Positions 26,363-34,644 of a stretch of DNA of 40,206 nucleotides are shown piece by piece; position 1 is the first letter of the stretch, and each line of letters starts with the position of its first letter. The notes beneath the pieces are model-generated. The model saw nothing but the letters and a program-made list of their open reading frames with translations. It made no database searches and was not told where the DNA came from. Source of the DNA: Flavobacteriales bacterium (GTDB taxonomy: Bacteria > Bacteroidota > Bacteroidia > Flavobacteriales > TMED113); NCBI GenBank assembly GCA_002718895.1, contig PBGD01000017.1, forward strand, positions 1 to 40,206, given 5' to 3'. The translations under genes were made by a program, and so were the position numbers.

Positions 26363-26725
26363 ATGAAGATGCCAATATCAGAAATTATAGATAGGTTTAC
26401 TATTACAAAGTTAAAGTCAGAAAGAACTAGTGAGAATGTAGAGCAAGAGCTTTCATGTTATCTAAATGAAATAAATTCCTATAAAGTTAACCTTGACAAG
26501 TACATAGAACGAATGTATTTAATTAATAGTAAAATATGGGATACTGAAGGTGATATTCGAAAAGGTATAAAATTACCTCTTGAAGATATTGGCAAATTAG
26601 CATTAAAAGTTCGTGATTTAAATTGCGAAAGGAATGCGATAAAAGCAGAAATTGTAGATGAATTTTCAGAAGGTTTTAAAGAAATAAAAATTAATTATAA
26701 AAAAAATAATTATGGACGAGTTTAA
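26363..26725 (+). CDS. Small conserved protein, DUF6165-like
   Basis: The protein has 120 residues, is soluble and charged, with no signal or membrane span. It reads I-S-E-I-I-D-R-F-T-I-T-K-L-K at the start and IWDTEGDIRKG...LPLEDIGKLALKVRDLNCERNAIKAEI later, a pattern I associate with the DUF6165 family, often found near glycosyltransferase and LPS genes. It appears mainly helical and may form a coiled coil. No catalytic motif is evident. It follows the dsbD-like gene after 16 bp and so probably ends the lpd-pabB-tilS-dsbD run, though its function need not be linked. The family name is from memory and needs a profile search. Confidence 0.65.
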   Translation: MKMPISEIIDRFTITKLKSERTSENVEQELSCYLNEINSYKVNLDKYIERMYLINSKIWDTEGDIRKGIKLPLEDIGKLALKVRDLNCERNAIKAEIVDEFSEGFKEIKINYKKNNYGRV

Positions 26726-26803
26726 TTAGCCCAAAGCATATTAGAATACTCATTCTATTTTTTATATCTTTACTAAACTATCAATCAAATTATTCTAAAT
26801 TAA

Positions 26804-28660
26804 ATGAGAAACATTAATCTAGTATTTAGTATTCTTATATTCTCCATATTAAACTCTCAAGAAAGCTTAAATATGGACTTAGTAGGTCAATTAAATTATC
26901 CACAAGGAACAAATGATGTATGGGGATATTCAAATGGTTCTTTAGAATATGCCTTAGTGGGTGCTAGGAATGGCTTTTCAGTCGTAGATATTAGTTGTCC
27001 TTCTAATCCTTTGGAAGTTTTTTTTATAAGTGGAAGCCAATCAATTTGGAGAGATATAAAAACATGGAAAAATTATGCTTATGTCACTACTGAAGCGGAA
27101 GATGGTTTGTTGATAGTAGATTTAAACGATCCAACAGGCCAGTCATATATATATACTGAACAATTTTTTTCAACTTCTCATAATATTTATATTGACGAAA
27201 ATGGTTTTGCATATATTTTTGGTGCTGACACAGGTGAAGGAGGAGCTATTATTTTAGATTTAAATAATGATCCTATGAATCCCGTTCAGGTTGGTATTTT
27301 TGATGATTATTATTTACATGATGGTATGGTGAGGGGAGACACTCTTTGGGGCTCTGCTGTTTATGCTGGTGTTTTTTCAATTATTGATGTTTCAGATAAA
27401 GCGAATCCAACAATTTTATCATCATATCCAACATCTTGTGATTTTACACACAATGCATGGATTTCTGATGATAATAATTATTTGTTTACAACAGATGAAC
27501 AGTCGGGATGTTACATTGGCTCTTATGATGTTTCAGATATATATAATATTAGTGAAATTGATCTTATCCAAGATTGGACCCAGTCAGAAGTTGTTGTTCC
27601 TCACAACACACATGTTTTAGGAAATTATTTGGTCACTTCATATTATACATCTGGTATCACTATTGTTGATGCTAGTGATCCTTATAATTTAGAAGAAGTG
27701 GGTTATTATGATACTTCGCCTTTAGTTGGAGAAGATATGGAGGGCTGTTGGGGAGCTTACCCATATTTGCCATCCGGATTAATTTTAGCTACTGACCAAG
27801 CTGAAGGATTATTTGTGCTACATTCTCCATTAATCACATCAAATGATATAAGTTTTTATCTCGATCAAAATAATTGCCCCGTCTATGGTTGTACTGATAG
27901 TTTAGCGTTAAACTATGACCCACTTGCTTCTATTAGTAATGGATCATGTTGTTATATAAGTGGATGTATGGATATTTCGTCTACTAATTATAATCCCTCG
28001 GCATGTATTGATGATGGAAGTTGTATTTTTTTAATTCTAGGTTGTGATAATGAAGATGCAATCAACTATAACCCATCAGCTAACGCTTCATCAGCATTTT
28101 TGGGTCCAGACAACTTATATTTAGGCACGGGAGGTTGGCATGATAATGATGCTTGGGATATGGTTTTTAATTGTTACGAAACTGTAAATATTAAAACAAT
28201 TGAACTAATTGCTGAATCTTCTTTTTCAACGAATATAGAAATCTTAGATAATAATTTAAATCAAATATATACTAATTTGATTTCATTGAGTGAAGGTTTA
28301 AATATAATTGATATTGATTATACTATAGATCCAGGAATAAATTATAGGATAGGAATTTTAGGAAACAATGAGGGTTTATATAGAAATGATAATATTGCTT
28401 CTGGAGTCTTTCCTATTAACTTAGGCGACGTCATTGAAATTACTGGTAATACAACTAGCTCTCCTCAAGCATATTATTACTATTTTTATAATTGGCAATT
28501 AGAAATACCTTGTGAGGGAATTTCTAATATGAGTTCTGAAATTAACCCCTCAAAAATCATATATACTTTTGATATAATGTCTAGAGATGTTAATCAAAAT
28601 AATTTGCTTCTTGAAATTTATGATGATGGTAGTGTAGAAAAAAAGTTTATTTTAAAATAG
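26804..28660 (+). CDS. Secreted choice-of-anchor-B (LVIVD-repeat) protein with G-C-x-D repeats and a sorting-like tail
   Basis: This 618-residue protein has an N-terminal signal peptide (about 1-20, ending ILNSQ). Residues about 25-340 match the choice-of-anchor B / LVIVD beta-propeller type: GFSVVDISCPSNP, SIWRDIKTWKNYAYVTTEA, LLIVDLNDP, HNIYIDENGFAYIFGA, HDGMVRGD. Then come G-C-T-D-S-L-A-L-N-Y-D-P repeats (about 362-430): two complete with Cys pairs, and a third (GCDNEDAINYNPSAN) that breaks off without its final D-G-S-C and runs into a beta domain. The tail, IYDDGSVEKKFILK, recalls C-terminal segments of Flavobacteriales T9SS cargo. It is likely surface-exposed; its ligand is unknown. The stop overlaps the convergent acyl-CoA dehydrogenase by 14 bp. 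Confidence 0.8.
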   Translation: MRNINLVFSILIFSILNSQESLNMDLVGQLNYPQGTNDVWGYSNGSLEYALVGARNGFSVVDISCPSNPLEVFFISGSQSIWRDIKTWKNYAYVTTEAEDGLLIVDLNDPTGQSYIYTEQFFSTSHNIYIDENGFAYIFGADTGEGGAIILDLNNDPMNPVQVGIFDDYYLHDGMVRGDTLWGSAVYAGVFSIIDVSDKANPTILSSYPTSCDFTHNAWISDDNNYLFTTDEQSGCYIGSYDVSDIYNISEIDLIQDWTQSEVVVPHNTHVLGNYLVTSYYTSGITIVDASDPYNLEEVGYYDTSPLVGEDMEGCWGAYPYLPSGLILATDQAEGLFVLHSPLITSNDISFYLDQNNCPVYGCTDSLALNYDPLASISNGSCCYISGCMDISSTNYNPSACIDDGSCIFLILGCDNEDAINYNPSANASSAFLGPDNLYLGTGGWHDNDAWDMVFNCYETVNIKTIELIAESSFSTNIEILDNNLNQIYTNLISLSEGLNIIDIDYTIDPGINYRIGILGNNEGLYRNDNIASGVFPINLGDVIEITGNTTSSPQAYYYYFYNWQLEIPCEGISNMSSEINPSKIIYTFDIMSRDVNQNNLLLEIYDDGSVEKKFILK

Positions 28661-29786
28661 ATCTTGAAATTACAATTTTCTGAATTTCTGATGTTCCTTC
28701 ATATATTTGTGTAATTTTTGCGTCTCTCATGAGCCTTTCAACATGGTATTCTTTAACAAAACCGTAACCACCATGAATTTGAACTGCTTCAGTAGTAATT
28801 CTCATAGCTTTTTCTGCACAATATAGTTTTGCCATAGAACCAGATAATGCATAGTCTATTCCATTATCTTTCTGCCATCCTGCCTTAAGGCAAAGTAGTC
28901 TGCCACAATCAATTTCTGTCGCCATATCAGCCAGTTTAAAGGAAATTGCTTGGTGTTTATATATTTCTTTTCCAAATGCTTTTCTTTCCTGAGCATATTT
29001 TAGACTTAGCTCATATGCCCCTGATGCAATTCCCAAGGCTTGAGCAGCAATACCAATTCTGCCTCCCTCAAGAGTTTTCATCGCAAATTTAAAACCAAAA
29101 CCATCCTCACCAATTCTATTTTCTTTAGGTACTTTTACATCCGAAAACATAATTGAAGTTGTGTCAGAGCTTCTAATTCCTAATTTATTTTCTTTTGGTC
29201 CAATTGAAACCCCTGGAGTATTTTTATCCACAATAAATGCATTAATTCCTTTGTGTCCTTTTTCAATATCTGTTTGAGCAATAACTAAATAAACTGATGC
29301 ACTATTGCCATTTGTAATCCAGTTTTTTGTTCCATTTAATAAATAATAATCTCCTTTATCAATGGCAGTAGTTTTTTGTGAAGTTGCATCTGAGCCTGCT
29401 TCAGGTTCTGATAAACAAAATGCACCTATAATTTTCCCTGTAGCTAAATCATGAAGATACTTTTCTTTCTGATGTTTGTTGCCATATTTTTCTATTCCCC
29501 AACAAACTAACGAATTATTAACAGACATAATTACTGAGCATGAAGCATCTACTTTTGAAATTTCTTCCATTGCAAGTATATAAGAAATTGTATCCATACC
29601 ACCACCACCAAATTTTGGGCTTACCATCATACCAAGAAAGCCCATTTCAGCCATTTTCTTAATTTGTGAAGTAGGGAATTCTTTATTTTCATCTCTTTCA
29701 ATGACTCCTGGAAGTAATTCTGATTGTGCAAATTCTCGTGCACTGTCTTGAATTAATTTATGTTCGTTAGATAAAGTAAAGTTCAT
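28647..29786 (-). CDS. Acyl-CoA dehydrogenase (short-chain/butyryl-CoA type)
   Basis: This FAD enzyme oxidises an acyl-CoA to the trans-2-enoyl-CoA and passes electrons to ETF. Its 379 residues match the standard length. Visible are the N-terminal helical domain, FAD/substrate patch FCLSEPEAGSDATSQ, NGTKNWITNGNSA, and the C-terminal QIHGGYGFVKEYHVERLMRDAKITQIYEGTSEIQ, with the catalytic Glu in YEGTSEIQ as in short- and medium-chain enzymes. The exact chain length or branched-chain preference is open. The gene is single and diverges from anmK over 48 bp. Other beta-oxidation genes are absent. Confidence 0.94.
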   Translation of the reverse strand: MNFTLSNEHKLIQDSAREFAQSELLPGVIERDENKEFPTSQIKKMAEMGFLGMMVSPKFGGGGMDTISYILAMEEISKVDASCSVIMSVNNSLVCWGIEKYGNKHQKEKYLHDLATGKIIGAFCLSEPEAGSDATSQKTTAIDKGDYYLLNGTKNWITNGNSASVYLVIAQTDIEKGHKGINAFIVDKNTPGVSIGPKENKLGIRSSDTTSIMFSDVKVPKENRIGEDGFGFKFAMKTLEGGRIGIAAQALGIASGAYELSLKYAQERKAFGKEIYKHQAISFKLADMATEIDCGRLLCLKAGWQKDNGIDYALSGSMAKLYCAEKAMRITTEAVQIHGGYGFVKEYHVERLMRDAKITQIYEGTSEIQKIVISRSILK

Positions 29787-29834
29787 TATATTAATATTGA
29801 ATTTTAAAAATAATTCTTTTTTTTTATTTACGTT

Positions 29835-30917
29835 ATGATTGATATGATAAAACTTAAAAATGAATATTTTGTTATTGGATTAATGTCAGGCACATCTATG
29901 GATGGATTAGATTTATCTTTTTCAAAGTATATATATGAAAACGATATGTGGTCTTTTGAATTAATTGATAGTAAAACATTTAAATATGATCAAATAATAA
30001 AGAAAACCTTTATTGATGCTTTTGATAAAAAAATATCTATTAATAAAGCCGATACAATTTTTACCAATTTACTTGTAGATGCTATTTCAGAATTTATCAG
30101 AAATCAATATTTAAAAGTTGATTTAATTTCTTCACATGGTCACACAATTTTTCATGAACCAGCTAAATCTTTTACTACTCAAATTGGTAATGGAAGTTTA
30201 ATGTCAAAAGCTTTAAAATTACCAGTAGTTTGTAATTTCAGACAACAAGATATTGATTTAGGGGGTGAGGGTGCACCATTAGTTCCAATAGGAGATAAAA
30301 TGTTATTTCATAAATATGACATATGTATTAATTTGGGTGGTATTGCCAATATTTCTTATGATAGAAATGGAGAAAGAATTGGATATGATATTTGCCCTTG
30401 TAATCTTTTATTAAACCATGTAGCTAATAAAATTAACAAAGAGTTTGATCAAGATGGATTGATAGCTAAATCTGGAAAAATAAATTATGCTTTATTAAAC
30501 AAATTAAATCAAGTAGATTATTACAAATTAGCTTATCCTAAATCTTTAGGAAAAGAAATGGTTGATAAACTTTTTATAAGTATAATTAATAATTTTGACA
30601 TTAAAATCGAAGATCAACTTGCGACTTTAGTTGAGCATATAGCGAAAAATATATCACAAGAAATTAATATTTTAAGTTTTAAAAATTGTTTAATAACTGG
30701 TGGTGGAGCACTTAATGATTTTCTTGTGAGTAAAATTAAGAGACTAACTCACTTAAAGATTATTATTCCATCTAATGATATTATTAATTATAAGGAGTCT
30801 ATTGTATTTGGTTTTTTAGGTTTGTTAAGAATGTTAAATAAAAAAAATTGTTTATCCTCTTATACTGGAGCTTCAAAAGATCATTCATCTGGTGATTTAT
30901 ATGTTACTAAATGTTGA
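29835..30917 (+). CDS. anmK: Anhydro-N-acetylmuramic acid kinase
   Basis: AnmK recycles cell-wall anhydroMurNAc by hydrolysing the anhydro bond and phosphorylating C6 to give MurNAc-6-phosphate. The 360 residues show the ATP-binding LMSGTSMDGLDLSF near residues 16-29, SSHGHTIFHEP, NFRQQDIDLGGEGAPLVPIGDKMLF, LGGIANISYD and TGGGALNDFL, all characteristic of the family in the ASKHA fold. The start at MIDMIKL is one of two close ATG codons (29835 and 29844). MurQ etherase is not seen here. It is followed by a 67-bp AT-rich gap and the amino-acid dehydrogenase. Confidence 0.95.
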   Translation: MIDMIKLKNEYFVIGLMSGTSMDGLDLSFSKYIYENDMWSFELIDSKTFKYDQIIKKTFIDAFDKKISINKADTIFTNLLVDAISEFIRNQYLKVDLISSHGHTIFHEPAKSFTTQIGNGSLMSKALKLPVVCNFRQQDIDLGGEGAPLVPIGDKMLFHKYDICINLGGIANISYDRNGERIGYDICPCNLLLNHVANKINKEFDQDGLIAKSGKINYALLNKLNQVDYYKLAYPKSLGKEMVDKLFISIINNFDIKIEDQLATLVEHIAKNISQEINILSFKNCLITGGGALNDFLVSKIKRLTHLKIIIPSNDIINYKESIVFGFLGLLRMLNKKNCLSSYTGASKDHSSGDLYVTKC

Positions 30918-30984
30918 AAAAAAAATAATGGTCTTTAAGATTTGTTATTATATAATATTATTTTTAAAAATCTAAATTTTTTTT

Positions 30985-32220
30985 ATGAAATCTTTATTAG
31001 AAAAGTATGAATCAAAGGCACCCGAAATAGTATTTGAGTGGCAAGATAGTTTAACTGATGCTATTGGATGGGTCGTGATTAATTCATTAAGAGGTGGAGC
31101 ATCTGGTGGAGGTACTCGTATGAGAAAAGGTCTCACAAAATATGAAGTACTTTCTTTAGCTAAGACCATGGAAGTTAAATTTACTATTTGTGGCCCTGAT
31201 ATTGGTGGAGCAAAGTCTGGAATTAACTTTGACCCTACCGACCCTAGAAAAAAAGAAGTTCTTATGCGTTGGTATAGAGCCGTATCCCCATTACTTAAAA
31301 GTTATTATGGTACGGGAGGAGATTTAAATGTTGATGAAATACATGAAGTTATCCCAATGACTGAAGACTGTGGTGTTTGGCATCCACAGGAAGGTGTTTT
31401 TTCTGGACATTATTCTCCATCATCGCCCGAAAAGATAAATAGAATAGGTCAATTAAGATACGGTGTAAAAAAGAGATTAGAAGATCCAAATTACACACCA
31501 AATATAAATTTATCATTTACCGTATCTGATATGATTACTGGATATGGTGTTTCCGAATCTGTAAAGATTTTTTTTGACATTTGGGGAGGGAGTGTTAAAA
31601 ATAAAAAAATTTTAGTTCAAGGTTGGGGCAATGTTGGGTCATCAGCAGCTTACTATTTAGCTAAATTAGGAGCAAAAATAGTAGGTATAATTGATAAAAA
31701 TGGTGGTGTAATAAATGAGACTGGTTTTACTTTGGATGAAGTAACTCAAATGTTCATAAACAAAGAAAGTAATAAACTAGTTGTACCTAATATGCTCTCA
31801 TTTAATGAAGTAAATAATAAAATATGGGATATCTCTGCAGATGTGTTTATTCCATGTGCTTCATCAAGGCTAATTGAATTGGAACATGTTCAAAGATTAA
31901 TTAAATCTGGAGTTTCTTTAATTTCGGCTGGAGCTAACGTTCCTTTTGCAGATAAAGAAATATTTTATGGTCCAATTGCTGAATATGCTGATAGTCATAT
32001 TAGTGTTATACCTGATTTTATTTCAAATTGTGGTATGGCTAGAGTATTTGCTTTTTTAATGGAAAAAAGAAGAACAGATTTTACCGATCAATCAATTTTT
32101 AAAGATTGTTCCAAAACTATTTTAAATGCTTTAACACAATGTTATAATTCTAATAAAAGTTTACAGAAGATTACTTCAAATTCAATAGAAATTGCATTGA
32201 AAAAATTATTAAATACTTAA
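30985..32220 (+). CDS. Glu/Leu/Phe/Val dehydrogenase family protein
   Basis: The enzyme oxidatively deaminates an amino acid with NAD(P)+. The 411 residues have an N-terminal dimerisation domain with SLRGGASGGGTRM and the lysine motif GPDIGGAKSGINFDP (glutamate dehydrogenases have GGAKGGI), then a Rossmann domain beginning about residue 205 with VQGWGNVGSSAAYYLAKLGAKIVGI. VIPDFISNCGM is the C-terminal substrate-side patch. The pattern with GGAKSG and long insert YYGTGGDLNVDEIHEV is common in Bacteroidota, and the substrate (glutamate or branched-chain) is not certain. It lies 11 bp before nhaD on the same strand. Confidence 0.88.
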   Translation: MKSLLEKYESKAPEIVFEWQDSLTDAIGWVVINSLRGGASGGGTRMRKGLTKYEVLSLAKTMEVKFTICGPDIGGAKSGINFDPTDPRKKEVLMRWYRAVSPLLKSYYGTGGDLNVDEIHEVIPMTEDCGVWHPQEGVFSGHYSPSSPEKINRIGQLRYGVKKRLEDPNYTPNINLSFTVSDMITGYGVSESVKIFFDIWGGSVKNKKILVQGWGNVGSSAAYYLAKLGAKIVGIIDKNGGVINETGFTLDEVTQMFINKESNKLVVPNMLSFNEVNNKIWDISADVFIPCASSRLIELEHVQRLIKSGVSLISAGANVPFADKEIFYGPIAEYADSHISVIPDFISNCGMARVFAFLMEKRRTDFTDQSIFKDCSKTILNALTQCYNSNKSLQKITSNSIEIALKKLLNT

Positions 32221-32231
32221 AACAAATTGAT

Positions 32232-33521
32232 ATGATTGAAATGATACTAACTATTTTTATTCTAGGATATTTATTTATCGCTTTAGAACATCCATTTAAA
32301 ATTGATAAAGCTGGAACCGCCATAGTTACAGGAGTTTTATGCTGGACAATATTTGTGTTTGGCTCTGAATTGGGTTTTAATTTTGTTCATCATGAATTAC
32401 AACATCACATAATACATATTTCTGAAATTTTATTTTTTTTACTTGGAGCTATGACCATAGTTGAGTTAGTGGATGCTCATCAAGGCTTTTCAATTATAAC
32501 TAATAAAATAAAAACTATTAACAGATTAAAATTATTATGGATACTTTCTTTTCTAAGTTTCTTTTTTTCCGCTGTTTTAGATAATTTAACTACAGCTATT
32601 GTCATGGCTGCCTTGTTACCTAAGATTATAAAAGGAAAAGATGATATTTGGTTTTTTGGTGGCATGATTATTTTAGCTTGTAATGCAGGTGGAGCCTGGT
32701 CGCCTATTGGAGATGTTACCACTATTATGTTGTGGATTGGTGGACAAGTAACAGCTCTTAGTATAATTAAATCAATTTTTGTTCCTAGTATGGTATGTAT
32801 GGTTGTTCCTTTGATTTATTTATCCTTTAAAATTAAGGGAAATATATCTCGACCACTTAATTTAATTTCAACCACAAATATTAATTCGACAACAATATTT
32901 GAACGTAACCTTGTCTTTTTCGGTGGTGTATTTGGATTATTATTTGTCCCAATATTTAAGACAGTAACTCATTTACCACCTTACATGGGAATGTTATTAA
33001 GCTTAGGTGTTTTATGGATTGCTACTGAAATTCTCCATCGAAAAAAAAATATAGAATCTAAATCAATGCTGACAGTAATAGGAGTTTTGCGTAAAGTTGA
33101 TACAGCAACTATTTTCTTTTTTTTAGGTATCCTTCTTGCAGTTTCTTGTTTGCAATCAGCAGGTATTTTAAATTCAATGGCAGAGTATTTAGACAACAAG
33201 ATTGGTAATATTTACGTTATTAATGTTATTATTGGTTTGTTATCATCGATAGTAGATAATGTACCTTTAGTCGCAGCAGCTATTGGAATGTATCCAGTTG
33301 AGTCATTTGGTGTATTTGCGCAAGATGGTGTTTTTTGGGAATTTTTAGCATATTGTGCAGGAACTGGGGGAAGTGTATTAATAATTGGATCTGCTGCGGG
33401 TGTAGCTGTAATGGGTATTCTGAAAATAGATTTTTTGTGGTATGTTAAGCGTATTTCATTCCTAGCTTTTTTAGGATATATTTATGGTGCATTATCATAT
33501 ATTTTATTAAGTTTAATTTAA
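32232..33521 (+). CDS. nhaD: NhaD-type sodium:proton antiporter
   Basis: This inner-membrane antiporter of the ion-transporter superfamily exports Na+ for H+. Its 429 residues hold about twelve hydrophobic spans. Conserved NhaD signs include the early FIALEHPFKIDKAGTA, SAVLDNLTTAIVMAALLPK (about 114-132), CNAGGAWSPIGDVTTIMLW, and the late SSIVDNVPLVAAAIGMYP with GTGGSVLIIGSAAGVAVMG. The two D-N pairs in re-entrant regions fit ion binding. Such antiporters are frequent in marine Bacteroidota and support a saline habitat. It may be co-transcribed with the upstream dehydrogenase and downstream exbB (18-bp gap), although function differs. Confidence 0.94.
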   Translation: MIEMILTIFILGYLFIALEHPFKIDKAGTAIVTGVLCWTIFVFGSELGFNFVHHELQHHIIHISEILFFLLGAMTIVELVDAHQGFSIITNKIKTINRLKLLWILSFLSFFFSAVLDNLTTAIVMAALLPKIIKGKDDIWFFGGMIILACNAGGAWSPIGDVTTIMLWIGGQVTALSIIKSIFVPSMVCMVVPLIYLSFKIKGNISRPLNLISTTNINSTTIFERNLVFFGGVFGLLFVPIFKTVTHLPPYMGMLLSLGVLWIATEILHRKKNIESKSMLTVIGVLRKVDTATIFFFLGILLAVSCLQSAGILNSMAEYLDNKIGNIYVINVIIGLLSSIVDNVPLVAAAIGMYPVESFGVFAQDGVFWEFLAYCAGTGGSVLIIGSAAGVAVMGILKIDFLWYVKRISFLAFLGYIYGALSYILLSLI

Positions 33522-33539
33522 TCTTATATTAATTTTATT

Positions 33540-34250
33540 ATGTTTAATCATTTACTTATTACTTCTTTTAACTACTTATTTCCACCTGATGAAATAATTA
33601 CAGATCCAATCAGCTCAATATCCATACTTGACTTACTGCTTCAAAGTGGTACAGCTGGTCAATGTATTTTATTAATTCTGTTAGTTTTATCAATTATTAC
33701 TATCTATTTATTTATTGAAAGATTATATGTAATAAAAAAAGCTTTAAAAAAAGACAACCAGTTTTTTGATTCTATTAAAGATTTTTTACATGATGAAAAA
33801 CATTCATCTGCTATTGATTTGTGCCAAAACACAGATAAGCCAATAGCAAGAATGTTAGAAAAAGGAGTTCAACGCATGAATAAATCACTAGATGATATTG
33901 CCACTTCAATTAATAATGTTGGAAAAATAGAACTCTCTAAATTAGAAAATAACTTAGCAATTTTAGGAACAATTTCTGGAGCTGCTCCTATGATTGGTTT
34001 TTTAGGTACAGTCATCGGTATGATTTTAGCTTTTTATGAAATGGCAAGTTCAGGGGGACAAATTGACATTGAAATGCTTTCAAAAGGAATATATACTGCA
34101 ATGACTACTACAGTGGCAGGCCTTATTGTAGGTATTATTGCTTATGTTAGTTATAATTATTTGGTTGCTAAAATTTCAAAAGCTGTAAATGAGATGGAGG
34201 CAACTACTATAGATTTTTTGGACTTAATTTATGATAAAAAAAATAAGTAA
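33540..34250 (+). CDS. exbB: ExbB / TolQ / MotA-family proton channel protein
   Basis: This inner-membrane motor subunit uses the proton gradient to energise TonB. The 236 residues have three membrane spans: near 35-57 (GQCILLILLVLSIITIYLFI), then about 143-165 (AILGTISGAAPMIGFLGTVIGMI) and about 180-205 (TAMTTTVAGLIVGIIAYVSYNYL). The block TISGAAPMIGFLGTVIGMI is a family hallmark. The N-terminus precedes the first span by about 30 residues, longer than the typical start. The stop overlaps the ATG of exbD by one base (TAATG). Confidence 0.93.
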   Translation: MFNHLLITSFNYLFPPDEIITDPISSISILDLLLQSGTAGQCILLILLVLSIITIYLFIERLYVIKKALKKDNQFFDSIKDFLHDEKHSSAIDLCQNTDKPIARMLEKGVQRMNKSLDDIATSINNVGKIELSKLENNLAILGTISGAAPMIGFLGTVIGMILAFYEMASSGGQIDIEMLSKGIYTAMTTTVAGLIVGIIAYVSYNYLVAKISKAVNEMEATTIDFLDLIYDKKNK

Positions 34251-34639
34251 TGTCATTAAGGTCGGAAAATAAAATAAACCCTAATTTCAGTATGTCTTCA
34301 ATGACAGATATAGTTTTTTTGTTACTTATCTTTTTTATGTTGACATCTACTTTAGTTACAACAAATGCACTTGACATTATTTTACCTACAAGTTCAGCTC
34401 AACCACTTAAAAAACAATCTTTATCTATTTCTATTACTGAGGATTTAAGATATTTTGTAAATAATGAAGCTGTGGAGCGTAATTTTATTGAATCTGTCAT
34501 TCAAGAAAAATTTAACTCTATTGATGAGCCTACTATTGTATTAAGAGCAGCTAAAACACTCCCGCTTCAATATGCTGTTGAAATTATTGATTTTGCTTCT
34601 AGACAAAATTATAAAATTGTTTTAGCCACTCAACCCTAA
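34250..34639 (+). CDS. exbD: ExbD / TolR-family biopolymer transport protein
   Basis: This 129-residue protein has one N-terminal membrane span (DIVFLLLIFFMLTSTLV) with the proton-bearing Asp in SSMTDIVFLLL. The rest is a small periplasmic domain ending QPLQYAVEIIDFASRQNYKIVLATQP-like in sense (bases about 34560-34639), which fits ExbD. It pairs with ExbB in the motor. Only one exbD is present here, whereas many Bacteroidota carry two in tandem. It starts on the final base of the exbB stop and is followed by the tonB-like gene after 5 bp. Confidence 0.93.
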   Translation: MSLRSENKINPNFSMSSMTDIVFLLLIFFMLTSTLVTTNALDIILPTSSAQPLKKQSLSISITEDLRYFVNNEAVERNFIESVIQEKFNSIDEPTIVLRAAKTLPLQYAVEIIDFASRQNYKIVLATQP

Positions 34640-34644
34640 TATTT

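Noticed and set aside
30959-30970. ATTTTTAAAAAT palindrome before the amino-acid dehydrogenase
   Set aside because: A pure A/T palindrome without a loop; expected in this base composition, and too weak for a terminator call.
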